Below are positions 42,102 through 50,434 of a stretch of DNA of 64,000 bases, in pieces (the stretch's first letter is position 1; each line of letters begins with the position of its first letter). Where the stretch lies: positions 1 to 64,000 of the forward strand of contig CAVGND010000006.1 in the NCBI GenBank assembly GCA_963630555.1. Direction: 5' to 3'. The translations under genes and the position numbers were made by a program. Source of the DNA: CAVALG01 sp963630555. Its GTDB lineage: Bacteria > Bacillota > Clostridia > Oscillospirales > Acutalibacteraceae. The notes below the pieces were generated by a model. The model was not told the origin of the DNA. It was given only the letters and a program-made list of their open reading frames with translations, and did no database searches.

Positions 42102-42797
42102 ATGAAACTGTTAAGAGATTCTACGCGTATTTTAACCGTGATTTTGTCACTTGCAGCGCTCGTTGCTTTTTTCTTCACCTTCGCCACCATTACAACCGCT
42201 AACGGTTCGGTTTCACTTACCGGTTCGCAGTTGGCTTTTGGCGGAAAGACCGAACTTAACGATGTTACCTATGAAATGGCGAAGTCGGCAGATGTTCTTT
42301 TCTGTATGATTCTTGCCGCTTTTTCAACGGTTATGGCAGGACTTGCTTTCACGAAATCGCGCTCTGCCCGTTGGTTCCACGTTCTTTCTACGGTTATTGC
42401 CGCCGTTTATATGTTGGTGGTTGCACTCAGCAAGCCGAATAAATTTGTTGACACACGCCCGCTTCAGAGCGTAACCGGTGTCAGCTATTCGTCTTTTGTG
42501 CTGATTGCTTCGGTTATTCTGTTTGCCGCACTTATCTCCGGCATAGCATTTATACTTGCCGCCGATTATGTTGAGGCGGCGGAGTCGGGCGACGGTCGTT
42601 TGACTATACCTAAAAAGGTAGCCAAATTTTTAAAAGACTATAAGGGCGAAATCAAAAAAATCGTTTGGCCGGGGCCGAGATCCGTGGTCAAAAACACGCT
42701 TATTGTTTTCGCTATCTGCCTTATCGTCGGTGCGTTCGTTTGGCTTTTGGACTATGGCCTGGCCGAATTTGTCGACTGGGTAACAGGTCTTGCCTGA
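42102..42797 (+). CDS. secE: SecE with a large N-terminal membrane extension
   Basis: The last 65 residues of this 231-residue protein are a normal SecE: VAKFLKDYKGEIKKIVWPGP followed by one helix (about 197-220). SecE clamps SecY in the translocon. The first 165 residues add four predicted helices (about 10-31, 65-86, 92-112 and 130-154), which do not occur in the usual 60-75-residue SecE. RBS AAGGAGGGGGAAAAT directly precedes the ATG, so the extension is translated from a good start and is not an annotation error. Its position between rpmG and nusG confirms identity. Confidence 0.9.
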   Translation: MKLLRDSTRILTVILSLAALVAFFFTFATITTANGSVSLTGSQLAFGGKTELNDVTYEMAKSADVLFCMILAAFSTVMAGLAFTKSRSARWFHVLSTVIAAVYMLVVALSKPNKFVDTRPLQSVTGVSYSSFVLIASVILFAALISGIAFILAADYVEAAESGDGRLTIPKKVAKFLKDYKGEIKKIVWPGPRSVVKNTLIVFAICLIVGAFVWLLDYGLAEFVDWVTGLA

Positions 42798-42813
42798 TTC
42801 GGGAGGTCCTTAA

Positions 42814-43344
42814 ATGGCAGAATACAGTGACGCAAAATGGTATGTTGTTCATACCTATTCCGGCTATGAAAACAAGGTTATGACCGACCTTGAAAAGGTT
42901 GTGGAAAACCGCGGTATGCAAAATCTGATTTTTGATATCCGCGTCCCTACCGAAACGGTCACGGAAATCAACGGCGACAAGAAAAAAGATGTCGAACGCA
43001 AAATCTTTCCGGGCTATGTGCTTATAAAGATGATAGTGACGGATGATTCTTGGTATGCCGTTAGAAATATCCACGGCTGCACGGGATTTGTAGGCCCTGC
43101 CTCAAACCCCACCCCTTTGACTGACAAAGAGGTTGCGGCACTCGGCGTTGAAAAGCGCACCGTCGAGGTAAGTTACAAAGTGGGCGATAATGTCACGATT
43201 ATTGACGGCCCGCTTGAAGGCTTTACGGGTATTGTTAATGAGATGAATGTGGAAGAAAACAATGTCCGCATTACCATCTCAATGTTCGGCAGAGAAACAC
43301 CGGTTGAACTTGAACTTGACCAGGTTGAACCTGTCGAAGACTGA
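42814..43344 (+). CDS. nusG: Transcription termination/antitermination protein NusG
   Basis: This 176-residue protein has an N-terminal NGN domain (KWYVVHTYSGYENKVMTDLE, FPGYVLIKM, GCTGFVG) and a C-terminal KOW domain (KVGDNVTIIDGPLEGFTGIV). It binds RNA polymerase and modulates pausing, Rho termination and coupling to ribosomes. Start is 16 bp after secE. Length is normal. Confidence 0.97.
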   Translation: MAEYSDAKWYVVHTYSGYENKVMTDLEKVVENRGMQNLIFDIRVPTETVTEINGDKKKDVERKIFPGYVLIKMIVTDDSWYAVRNIHGCTGFVGPASNPTPLTDKEVAALGVEKRTVEVSYKVGDNVTIIDGPLEGFTGIVNEMNVEENNVRITISMFGRETPVELELDQVEPVED

Positions 43345-43398
43345 TTTTAAATCAAACCGGTCGCGTTATGCGGCCGTGATACTGCATTTACAGTATCA

Positions 43399-43464
43399 GT
43401 GGGAGGAATGAAATAACCGTAATCCATCATTCCGTCAGGCGCCGTAAAGCGCGCCGTTACCACA
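43399..43464 (+). promoter_or_regulatory. Probable L1-binding operator before rplK
   Basis: GTGGGAGG (43399-43406) and TTACCACA (43457-43464) bracket a 50-nt region. In Firmicutes the same GTGGGAGG...CCAC arrangement precedes rplK or rplA and mimics the L1-binding site of 23S rRNA. A TGATACTG/CAGTATCA hairpin (43378-43399) lies just upstream. Confidence 0.55.
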
Positions 43465-43485
43465 TAATTTTGGAGGTGCAAATAA

Positions 43486-43911
43486 ATGGCTCAGAAAATA
43501 ACTGGCTATATCAAACTGCAAATTCCCGCCGGCAAAGCAACTCCGGCACCGCCTGTAGGACCGGCTCTCGGTCAGCACGGCGTAAACATTATGGCTTTCA
43601 CAAAAGAATTTAACGAGCGTACCAAAAATGACGCCGGCCTTATAATCCCGGTTGTTATTACGGTATATGCCGACCGTTCTTTCAGTTTTATAACCAAGAC
43701 TCCGCCTGCCGCCGTTCTTATTAAAAAGGCTTGCGGTATTGAAAGCGGTTCGGGCGTTCCGAACAAAACAAAAGTTGCAAAGATCACCAGTGAGCAGGTA
43801 AGAAAAATCGCAGAGACAAAAATGCCCGACCTTAATGCTGCTACGGTTGAAACCGCTATGTCTATGATAGCCGGCACCGCAAGAAGTATGGGTATCGAAG
43901 TCGTAGATTGA
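43486..43911 (+). CDS. rplK: 50S ribosomal protein L11
   Basis: This 141-residue protein begins with AQKITGYIKLQIPAGKATPA and contains the PPVGPALGQHGVNIMAF block. The C-terminal rRNA-binding domain has AAVETAMSMIAGTARSMGI. L11 forms the GTPase-associated centre with 23S rRNA and the L10-L12 stalk. Start follows GGAGGTGCAAATA. Length equals the family norm. Confidence 0.98.
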   Translation: MAQKITGYIKLQIPAGKATPAPPVGPALGQHGVNIMAFTKEFNERTKNDAGLIIPVVITVYADRSFSFITKTPPAAVLIKKACGIESGSGVPNKTKVAKITSEQVRKIAETKMPDLNAATVETAMSMIAGTARSMGIEVVD

Positions 43912-43917
43912 TGCTCA

Positions 43918-43946
43918 GGGTGGGAGGAAAAATCCGATTTAACCAC
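43918..43946 (+). promoter_or_regulatory. Probable L1-binding operator before rplA
   Basis: GGGTGGGAGG (43918-43927) pairs in part with TTAACCAC (43939-43946). It is a second, more compact copy of the motif seen before rplK, in the 55-nt rplK-rplA gap. Confidence 0.5.
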
Positions 43947-43966
43947 TCTAACGGAGGAATTGTAGT

Positions 43967-44662
43967 ATGAAACATGGTAAAAAGTATAATGACAGCGTAA
44001 AGCTGATTGAAAAAAACAAACAGTATGACGTTGCGGAAGCAATGGAACTGGCGGTTAAAACCAAAACCGCAAAATTTGATGAAACGGTTGAAATTCATGT
44101 TCGCCTGGGTGTTGACTCACGCCATGCCGACCAGCAGGTCAGGGGCGCTGTAGTTCTCCCGAACGGTACGGGTAAAAAAATCCGCACCCTCGTTTTCTGT
44201 AAAGATGACAAGGTTGCCGCCGCCGAAGCCGCAGGCGCGGATTATATCGGCGCCGAAGACCTGGTTGCCAAGATTCAGAACGAAAACTGGATGGATTTCG
44301 ACGTTGTAATCGCAACACCCGATATGATGGGTCTTGTCGGCCGTCTCGGTAAAGTTCTCGGCCCGCGCGGACTTATGCCCAACCCCAAGGCAGGTACGGT
44401 TACGCCCGATGTTGCTAAGGCTGTTACCGAAGCAAAAGCAGGTAAAATCGAATACCGTCTTGACAAGACAAACATCATCCATTGCCCGATCGGCAAGGTT
44501 TCTTTCGGTGCCGATAAACTTAAAGAAAACCTTGACACTCTTATGAATGCAATCGTTAAGGCAAAACCGGCGGCAGCAAAAGGTCAGTACATTAAGTCCT
44601 GCGTTGTTGCAACCACAATGGGCCCCGGAATTAAACTTAATGTTGCAAAATTCGGCGCATAA
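43967..44662 (+). CDS. rplA: 50S ribosomal protein L1
   Basis: This 231-residue protein has the two-domain L1 fold. AMELAVKTKTAKFDETVEIH and RLGVDSRHADQQVRG are near the N terminus. The hinge signature MGLVGRLGKVLGPRGLMPNP follows in the middle. L1 binds helices 76-78 of 23S rRNA and represses its own operon. AACGGAGGAATTGTAGT precedes the ATG. Confidence 0.98.
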   Translation: MKHGKKYNDSVKLIEKNKQYDVAEAMELAVKTKTAKFDETVEIHVRLGVDSRHADQQVRGAVVLPNGTGKKIRTLVFCKDDKVAAAEAAGADYIGAEDLVAKIQNENWMDFDVVIATPDMMGLVGRLGKVLGPRGLMPNPKAGTVTPDVAKAVTEAKAGKIEYRLDKTNIIHCPIGKVSFGADKLKENLDTLMNAIVKAKPAAAKGQYIKSCVVATTMGPGIKLNVAKFGA

Positions 44663-44675
44663 TTATATTTAGGTG

Positions 44676-44704
44676 TTGACAAACGCGCTTTTGCGTGTTA
44701 TCAT
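44676..44704 (+). promoter_or_regulatory. Sigma-A promoter of rplJL
   Basis: TTGACA (44676-44681), 17-bp spacer, TATCAT (44699-44704), directly before the L10 leader. Confidence 0.85.
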
Positions 44705-44710
44705 ATCTAA

Positions 44711-44870
44711 GTTGACCGAAGACAGTAGGTGTCGCAAGACTTAAATTTTACGCCTACCGAGGAATACGGCTTTTTACAACCGCGGTTTATGCCGCACGGT
44801 AAGTTTGTATTTAACGCCTGTTCCCTTCGTTTTCGGGAACAGGCTTTATTTATGTTTTCCGGAGGTGAAT
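44711..44870 (+). promoter_or_regulatory. Ribosomal protein L10 leader with terminator-like hairpin
   Basis: The segment GACCGAAGACAGTAGGTG near 44714-44731 and its partner CGCCTACCGAGG (near 44752) are the conserved core of the L10 leader, in which the L10-L12 complex binds and represses. A perfect CCTGTTCCC/GGGAACAGG hairpin (44818-44845) with GCTTTATTT ends the leader and acts like an attenuator before rplJ. Confidence 0.88.
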
Positions 44871-44874
44871 TTTA

Positions 44875-45384
44875 ATGCCAAGTGCAAAAGTATTAGAGGC
44901 GAAGAAACAACAGGTTGCCGCTTTAAAAGAAAAACTTGACGGTGCCGTTGCCGGCGTCATTGTTGATTACAAAGGTATAACGGTTGCCGACGATACGGCG
45001 CTGCGTAAAGAATTGCGCGAAGCCGGCGTTTATTATGTCGTAGTTAAAAACACCCTTCTCCGCCTTGCCATAGCAGGAACGGAACTTGAAGGTCTCGGCG
45101 AAGTTCTTGAGGGCACGACCGCAATCGCTGTCAGCGCTGAGGATCATGTTGCCGCCGCAAGAATTTTGGGCAAGTTTGCCGAATCACACGAAAACTTCAA
45201 TATTAAATCCGGTTTCCTCGATGGGAAAATTATTGACCTTGATACTATCACAAGTCTTTCAAAACTCCCGTCAAGAGAAATCCTTCTCGCAACGGTTTGC
45301 AATGCGTTCAATGCTCCTATCGCAGCATTTGCACGCGCCTTGCAGGCAGTAGTAGACAAGAACGGCGAAGCAGCCGCAGAATAA
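44875..45384 (+). CDS. rplJ: 50S ribosomal protein L10
   Basis: This 169-residue protein begins PSAKVLEAKKQQVAALKEKL and contains VADDTALRKELREAGVYYVV and VKNTLLRLA, as in L10. The C-terminal helix that carries L7/L12 dimers is at about 140-165. GGAGGTGAATTTTA precedes the ATG. It is repressed with L12 through the upstream leader. Confidence 0.97.
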   Translation: MPSAKVLEAKKQQVAALKEKLDGAVAGVIVDYKGITVADDTALRKELREAGVYYVVVKNTLLRLAIAGTELEGLGEVLEGTTAIAVSAEDHVAAARILGKFAESHENFNIKSGFLDGKIIDLDTITSLSKLPSREILLATVCNAFNAPIAAFARALQAVVDKNGEAAAE

Positions 45385-45417
45385 TTTTAAATTTTATTAT
45401 ATCGGAGGTAAATTACA

Positions 45418-45792
45418 ATGGCATCAGAAAAGATTGCAGCTCTTATTGAAGAAATAAAAGCACTTACAGTATTGGAACTTTCAGAACTCGTTAAAGCAGT
45501 AGAGGATGAGTTCGGCGTATCCGCAGCAGCAGCAGTTGCAGTTGCAGCACCGGCAGCAGGCGGCGCAGCAGCAGAAGAGAAAACAGAGTTTGACGTTGTT
45601 CTTGCAGACGTAGGCGCTGAAAAGATTAAGGTTATCAAAACAGTTCGTGAGATTACCGGTCTTGGCCTTGCAGAAGCAAAAGCAATTGTTGACGGCGCTC
45701 CCAAAACTCTTAAAGAAGCAGCTTCCAAAGAAGACGCTGAAGCTATCAAAGCTAAACTTGAAGAAGTTGGCGCAAAGGTTGAACTTAAGTAA
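45418..45792 (+). CDS. rplL: 50S ribosomal protein L7/L12
   Basis: This 124-residue acidic protein has the N-terminal dimerisation helices (IAALIEEIKALTVLELSEL), an Ala-rich hinge (about 37-53) and the C-terminal factor-binding domain with KIKVIKTVREITGLGLAEAK. It recruits elongation factors to the ribosome. GGAGGTAAATTACA precedes the ATG, and a strong terminator follows. Confidence 0.98.
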   Translation: MASEKIAALIEEIKALTVLELSELVKAVEDEFGVSAAAAVAVAAPAAGGAAAEEKTEFDVVLADVGAEKIKVIKTVREITGLGLAEAKAIVDGAPKTLKEAASKEDAEAIKAKLEEVGAKVELK

Positions 45793-45817
45793 TTTAAGAT
45801 TACCTATAATCAAAAAG

Positions 45818-45858
45818 GTACCGACCGAACGGCGAACCGTTCGGTCGGTACTTTTTTT
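45818..45858 (+). terminator. Strong terminator after rplL
   Basis: A 15-bp perfect stem (45818-45832 with 45837-45851), loop CGAA, then seven T. It also faces the end of the convergent bifurcating operon. Confidence 0.95.
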
Positions 45859-45927
45859 ACCCTTTTTTTGCCCTTTTTATAATATTAAAGCAGCGGGAAC
45901 CCTCTGCAAGGGTGTGCACGGTGCCGC

Positions 45928-46263
45928 TTATTCAGCCGCCTTCTCCGCTAAAGCGGCGGCACGGTCGGCTTCTTCGTCAAATCTCTTGTTGCGGAAATAG
46001 AGGCATATATCTATCGAGATTTCTATGAAATTGAGGACATAGAAGAAAAATCCCAGATAAAATATAAATCCCGAGGCGCCGCCGACGGTTTGTATAATCT
46101 TCCTTACGATTCCGCAAGCGTAGCCGAAAAGCAAAAACACCTCAAAAAACAGGCTTTTGCCTTTGGAAGTGTGCGAAACAAGCGACTTGCGGATTGACAG
46201 CGGCCACGAAAGGCCGAAACAAAAAATTGTGAGTGCTTCAAGCAAATCTGTTATAATACCCAT
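45928..46263 (-). CDS. Small membrane protein, PQ-loop-like, last gene of the frd operon
   Basis: This 111-residue protein has three hydrophobic helices (about 5-22, 36-58 and 65-88) and a charged C-terminal tail. FCFGLSWPLSIRKSLVSHTS followed by KGKS resembles the start of PQ-loop/SemiSWEET-like half-transporters, in which a Pro-kinked helix is followed by a Lys/Thr-rich loop. It lies 15 bp downstream of frdA on the same strand and is probably co-transcribed. It has only one His, so it is unlikely to be a haem-b anchor for FrdAB. Function unknown; metabolite transport is a guess. Confidence 0.6.
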   Translation of the reverse strand: MGIITDLLEALTIFCFGLSWPLSIRKSLVSHTSKGKSLFFEVFLLFGYACGIVRKIIQTVGGASGFIFYLGFFFYVLNFIEISIDICLYFRNKRFDEEADRAAALAEKAAE

Positions 46264-46278
46264 TTAAACCTAACCTTC

Positions 46279-47877
46279 TTATTTTTTTCTTCTGTAATCG
46301 GGCAGCAATTTCGGCGATACCGCGTCGGTTTTAATGCCTGCTGCAGCACGCTCGGCGTCAAATTTTGCAATGTGCTCAAGCGTAAGTTTGCCCGTCTGAA
46401 CCTCGGCGGAATGTTCGGCGGCGTTTTTGCCTGCCGTTCTGCCGAACACGATAATATCCAAAAGTGAGTTGCCCATAAGGCGGTTCCTGCCGTGTATTCC
46501 GCCTACAGCCTCACCTGCCACATACAGGTTCCCGACCGCGGTACTCATACCGTCGGCATTTATATCAATACCGCCGTTCTGGTAATGCAGGGTGGGATAA
46601 ACCAGAATAGGCTCACGGCGGATATCAATGCCGTAACTCGCAAACATACGCATCATGGCGGGGATACGGCGCTCAATAGTTCCTTCACCGCCGATTTTTT
46701 CAATCATCGGTGTATCAAGCCAAACAGCCTTTCCGCTGCCCGTGTCAACACCCTCGTCACGGTCGGAACATTCGCGGATTATGGAGGCGGCGGCAACATC
46801 GCGTGTTTCAAGCGGATGCATAAACACCTTGCCGTCACGGTTTACAAGTTTTGCGCCGAGCGAACGGACTTTTTCGGTAACAAGCGCACCGAATATCTGC
46901 TGAGGGAACGCCGCACCCGTGGGATGGTATTGCAAGGTGTCGGCATAAAGCAATTTTGCCCCTGCACGGTAGCCGAGTACAAGCCCGTCAGCCGTTGCGC
47001 CGTAATGGTTAGAGGTGGGGAAGCCCTGATAGTGCATTCTGCCTGCGCCGCCGGTTGCGATTATTACGGTTTTTGCGCGCGCAACAAGCAGTTCGTGCGT
47101 TTCCATATTCATAAGCACCGCGCCCGCGGCATTGCCCTTGTCGTCAAGTATAAGTTCAACCGCTGCCGTGAAATCCACAACCGGAATACCGCGGTTAAGC
47201 ACTTCATCACGCAAAGTACGCATAATTTCCGCGCCCGAATAGTCCTTTGCGGCGTGCATGCGTTTTCTGGAAGTTCCGCCGCCGTGCGTGGTTATCATGG
47301 TTCCGTCGGGCGTTTTGTCAAACTCGACACCCAATTCGTTAAGCCATTTTATCGCCTCGGGTGCGTCGCAAACCAATTTTGAAAGAAGTTCGCGCTTTGC
47401 GGCAAAGTGGCCGCCGCCGAAAGCGTCAAGAAAATGGATAGCGGGCGAATCGTTGGGTTTATCCGCCGCCTGTATTCCGCCCTCCGCCATCATTGTGTTG
47501 GCGTCGCCTAAACGGAGTTTGGTAACTATCATAGCTTTTGCGCCGGCATTATCCGCTTCAATTGCGGCAGAAGCGCCCGCGCCGCCGCCGCCGATTATCA
47601 GCACGTCAACATCATATTCGGGGTTGTCAAGGTCAACACTGTCGGCAGTTATGCGGCTGTTGGCTTCAAGCATTTCGGCAAGTTCGTGCGGCACTTTTTC
47701 CCCCTTGTTGGGGCCTATTTTCAAGGTCGCAAACTCACTTTTTTTATAATCGGGATGATATTGCGCCAGCAAAGCGTCCTTTTCATCCGCAGTCATACGG
47801 CGGGGTTCAAGTGCAATGTTGCCCTCGCGCGCAGCCTCAACAGCGGCTAAAGATTTTTTAAATTCTTCCGTATACAT
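46279..47877 (-). CDS. frdA: Soluble fumarate reductase flavoprotein subunit
   Basis: This 532-residue flavoprotein has an N-terminal extension of about 85 residues, followed by the FAD-binding VDVLIIGGGGAGASAAIEAD (91-110). AEGGIQAADK (131-140), a THGGGTSRKR block and the catalytic region YHPTGAAFPQ follow. HGRNRLMGNSLLDIIVFG and GGIDINADG are conserved with fumarate reductases and succinate dehydrogenases. The His that carries covalent FAD (in RSHT) is Asn127 here (ANTMMAEGG), so FAD is probably non-covalent, as in L-aspartate oxidase. No signal peptide exists, so the enzyme is cytosolic. Electrons should arrive from the FrdB-like subunit encoded 12 bp upstream. Confidence 0.85.
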   Translation of the reverse strand: MYTEEFKKSLAAVEAAREGNIALEPRRMTADEKDALLAQYHPDYKKSEFATLKIGPNKGEKVPHELAEMLEANSRITADSVDLDNPEYDVDVLIIGGGGAGASAAIEADNAGAKAMIVTKLRLGDANTMMAEGGIQAADKPNDSPAIHFLDAFGGGHFAAKRELLSKLVCDAPEAIKWLNELGVEFDKTPDGTMITTHGGGTSRKRMHAAKDYSGAEIMRTLRDEVLNRGIPVVDFTAAVELILDDKGNAAGAVLMNMETHELLVARAKTVIIATGGAGRMHYQGFPTSNHYGATADGLVLGYRAGAKLLYADTLQYHPTGAAFPQQIFGALVTEKVRSLGAKLVNRDGKVFMHPLETRDVAAASIIRECSDRDEGVDTGSGKAVWLDTPMIEKIGGEGTIERRIPAMMRMFASYGIDIRREPILVYPTLHYQNGGIDINADGMSTAVGNLYVAGEAVGGIHGRNRLMGNSLLDIIVFGRTAGKNAAEHSAEVQTGKLTLEHIAKFDAERAAAGIKTDAVSPKLLPDYRRKK

Positions 47878-47889
47878 AATATCGCCCCC

Positions 47890-48564
47890 TTATTTCTCGA
47901 TTTCACGGTTGTTGTAGAGTTCTTTTAACTCCTCAACCGGTTTGCCCATAAGTGAAGATATAAGGTCGGTAAACGCCCCTGATTTTACCTCTTCAACGCG
48001 TTTTTTAAGATGCTCCGACTCGGGCTCTAAGTACTTGCCGTTAAGGCGGCGGGCAAGCATCGCAACCTGCGGGTGCGAGATACCTGCCGGGCAGCGCGAT
48101 GAACATACGCCGCACATAACGCAGTCAAACGATTCTTCGGCGCATTTGTCGTATTCGCCGCGCTGGGCATATGCGATATATTGCATTACGTTAAGCCCCT
48201 GGGTGCAGCTTTTTGTGCAGGCGTTGCAGCCTACGCAGGCGTATATTTCGGGGTAAAGCTGCATCATAATCTGCTCTGTCGGTTTTATTTTTTCAATGTC
48301 GTAAACCTGTTTAACAAGGGGGAAAAACGGCAGTGCAGCAACGTACATATCATTTTCCACCTTAGTTTGACAAGCAAGACAGGTTTTAAGGTCACGGCAG
48401 CCTTTTATACGGTATATAGTGGCGCAGGCGCCGCAAAAACCGTTGCGGCAGCCGCAGCCGCGCACAAGCTGATATCCCGCGTATTCCATAGCGCGCATTA
48501 TAGTAAGGTCATCCGGCACGCTGTACTTTTTGCCGAACAGATATACATTTACCATATTATCCAT
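47890..48564 (-). CDS. frdB: Fumarate reductase iron-sulfur subunit, FrdB/TfrB-like
   Basis: This 224-residue protein has a plant-type [2Fe-2S] domain at the N terminus (C37, C39, C44, C47 and distal C62/C65). Two CxxCxxCxxxC clusters follow: C110-C120 and C148-C158. Ordinary FrdB has three clusters including a [3Fe-4S] centre. Here both C-terminal motifs are [4Fe-4S]-like, as in HdrC and in the N-terminal half of methanogen TfrB. TfrB continues into an HdrB-like domain, which is absent here but is encoded separately as hdrB in the same operon. It lies 17 bp after flxA and 12 bp before frdA. Confidence 0.82.
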   Translation of the reverse strand: MDNMVNVYLFGKKYSVPDDLTIMRAMEYAGYQLVRGCGCRNGFCGACATIYRIKGCRDLKTCLACQTKVENDMYVAALPFFPLVKQVYDIEKIKPTEQIMMQLYPEIYACVGCNACTKSCTQGLNVMQYIAYAQRGEYDKCAEESFDCVMCGVCSSRCPAGISHPQVAMLARRLNGKYLEPESEHLKKRVEEVKSGAFTDLISSLMGKPVEELKELYNNREIEK

Positions 48565-48581
48565 TTGTTTAGCCTCCCTTT

Positions 48582-49415
48582 TTAATATTCGTCGGGCAGT
48601 TCGTCAATTTCATCAAAACGGAACACCGGCCCGTCTTTGCAGACATATTTTGAACCGATGTTGCACCTTCCGCATTTGCCGATGCCGCACTTCATACGAA
48701 GTTCCATCGTGGTATATACCTGAGTTTTATCAAATCCCAGTTCCTGCAAACCTGCAAGCGTGAATTTAATCATTATCGGCGGCCCGCAAAGAACGGCGGT
48801 TTTGTCGGTTGAGAAGCCCAGTTCTTTAACATAATTGGGAACAAACCCGACGTGACCGTCCCAATCCGGCTGCTCACGGTCAATTGTCAGATAGACATTA
48901 ACGCCGTCATCATTTTGCCATTCTTCAATTATTTCTTTATAGTCAACCAAGTCCTGCTTGCTGCGCGAACCGTAGACGATATCGATTTTGCCGTAACGGT
49001 CGCGGTAGTGGCGGCAGTAATTGATTACCGAGCGCAGCGGCGCCAAACCGATACCGCCCGCAACAAACAACAAATCCTGCCCCGCAAATTCCGTATCTAC
49101 GGGGAAAGGTCTGCCGTACGGCCCGCGTATGGTTATTTCCTGCCCGACTTCCATTGCGTGAAGCCACTGCGTTACGCAGCCGCATTTTTTTATGGAAAAT
49201 TCCATATACTCGGTATTTGTCGGTGATGAGGTTATCGAAAACATTGCCTCGCCCACGCCGGGAACCGAGAGCATGGCGCACTGCCCCGGCATATGGTCAA
49301 ACGTCTTTTTGCCGTCCGGCGTTACAACGCGGAAGGTTTTTACATCCGGCGTATCAATGCGGATATCGGTCACAACACCGATTTTAGGTATAAGCGGTTC
49401 ATTAACATTTATCAT
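48582..49415 (-). CDS. flxA: FlxA-like NAD(P)H-binding flavoprotein
   Basis: This 277-residue protein of the ferredoxin-NADP reductase superfamily has an FAD-binding barrel (PGQCAMLSVPGVGEAMFSIT), the NAD(P) motif FVAGGIGLAPLRSV (about 115-128) and a C-terminal [2Fe-2S] motif CGIGKCGRCNIGS with a later Cys. It resembles AsrB, HydG-type gamma subunits and FlxA of Desulfovibrio. It is the expected entry point for NADH. Its start overlaps flxB by 4 nt, and frdB follows 17 bp downstream. Confidence 0.88.
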   Translation of the reverse strand: MINVNEPLIPKIGVVTDIRIDTPDVKTFRVVTPDGKKTFDHMPGQCAMLSVPGVGEAMFSITSSPTNTEYMEFSIKKCGCVTQWLHAMEVGQEITIRGPYGRPFPVDTEFAGQDLLFVAGGIGLAPLRSVINYCRHYRDRYGKIDIVYGSRSKQDLVDYKEIIEEWQNDDGVNVYLTIDREQPDWDGHVGFVPNYVKELGFSTDKTAVLCGPPIMIKFTLAGLQELGFDKTQVYTTMELRMKCGIGKCGRCNIGSKYVCKDGPVFRFDEIDELPDEY

Positions 49416-50434
49416 ACTCTGCCGCCTCCTAACTTTTTCATTACCTTAACTATATTCATCCCTATCGGGCATTTTGCAAGGCATCTGCCGCAGCCGACGC
49501 AGGAAAACATTCCGTCGTTATTTGTCGGGAAATAGACCAATTTGTGCATAAAACGCTGGCGGAAACGCTCAAGTTGGGTAAGGCGCGGCTGACCTGCCGA
49601 CATTTTGGTGAAGTCCGAAAACATACAGGAGTCCCAGCAGCGGAAGCGTTTAACGCCGTGCCCCGTGTTGAAATCCTTAATATCGTAACACTGGCAGGTC
49701 GGGCAAACATAGGTGCAGGTGCCGCAGCCGAGGCAGGATTCCGAAAGCCCTGCCCATTCGGGCGAGTCAAAAAATTCTTTTGTTTTGCCTGCGCCGAATG
49801 CGTCGGCTTTTAAACCGCCGAGCGGTAATGCGCCCATTCTTTCGGATATAAGTTTTTTCTGTTCATCCGCCGCCCCATTGCCGCATTCTTCGGTGAGTGA
49901 CTGCAATTTTTCCAAAAGTGCCGCACCTTTATCGGTCTTTTTGTCAAGGTACAGTTCACCGTCGGTCATATAACAGGCAATATCGCCGCCCGGTTCGGAC
50001 GGGTCTATTCCGAATGTGCCGCAGAAACAGGTGGAATTGGGTTTTGTGCAGGCAAGGGTGATTATAACGCCGTGTTCGCGGCGGTTGGTATAATAACTGT
50101 CAGCCGGTTCGGCGGCAAACACACGGTCAAGCACGTCAAAACTGCGTGCGTCACAGGCACGGACGCCGAAAACGGCAAAATCCTCACATTCGCTGCGTGT
50201 GTCAACTATTTCAATCTTTTTTCCGGCGGTTTTAAAATCCATAAGATTTTCGGTCTGCGGAAAGAAGAAATCTTTGGCGCTGCGCACGGTGTTAAGCCGT
50301 GAGGAGAGTTTCACACCCTTACTCCACGCCGTAAATTTTGCGCCCGATTCGGTATCAACGGGCAAATAAAGCCTGTTTGTTTCGTTTATTGCGGAAAACA
50401 GTTCGTCAATTCGGTTTAAAGAGATTTTACGCAT
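49412..50434 (-). CDS. flxB: FlxB-like iron-sulfur protein
   Basis: This 340-residue protein is AsrA-like: a long N-terminal region with VRACDARSFDVLDRV and CTKPNSTCFCGTFGIDPSEP, then two C-terminal [4Fe-4S] motifs, CLGCGTCTYVCPTC and CVGCGRCLAKCPIG. It would relay electrons between FlxA and the Hdr part. I place the start at 50434, where AGAGGTGACGGAA precedes ATG. The longer frame begins inside flxC. It overlaps flxC by 8 nt and flxA by 4 nt. Confidence 0.87.
   Translation of the reverse strand: MRKISLNRIDELFSAINETNRLYLPVDTESGAKFTAWSKGVKLSSRLNTVRSAKDFFFPQTENLMDFKTAGKKIEIVDTRSECEDFAVFGVRACDARSFDVLDRVFAAEPADSYYTNRREHGVIITLACTKPNSTCFCGTFGIDPSEPGGDIACYMTDGELYLDKKTDKGAALLEKLQSLTEECGNGAADEQKKLISERMGALPLGGLKADAFGAGKTKEFFDSPEWAGLSESCLGCGTCTYVCPTCQCYDIKDFNTGHGVKRFRCWDSCMFSDFTKMSAGQPRLTQLERFRQRFMHKLVYFPTNNDGMFSCVGCGRCLAKCPIGMNIVKVMKKLGGGRV

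Noticed and set aside
41447..42190. 247-residue minus-strand frame through the rpmG region
   Set aside because: Only the last 80 residues are hydrolase. The rest is antisense to the rpmG promoter, rpmG and the start of secE.
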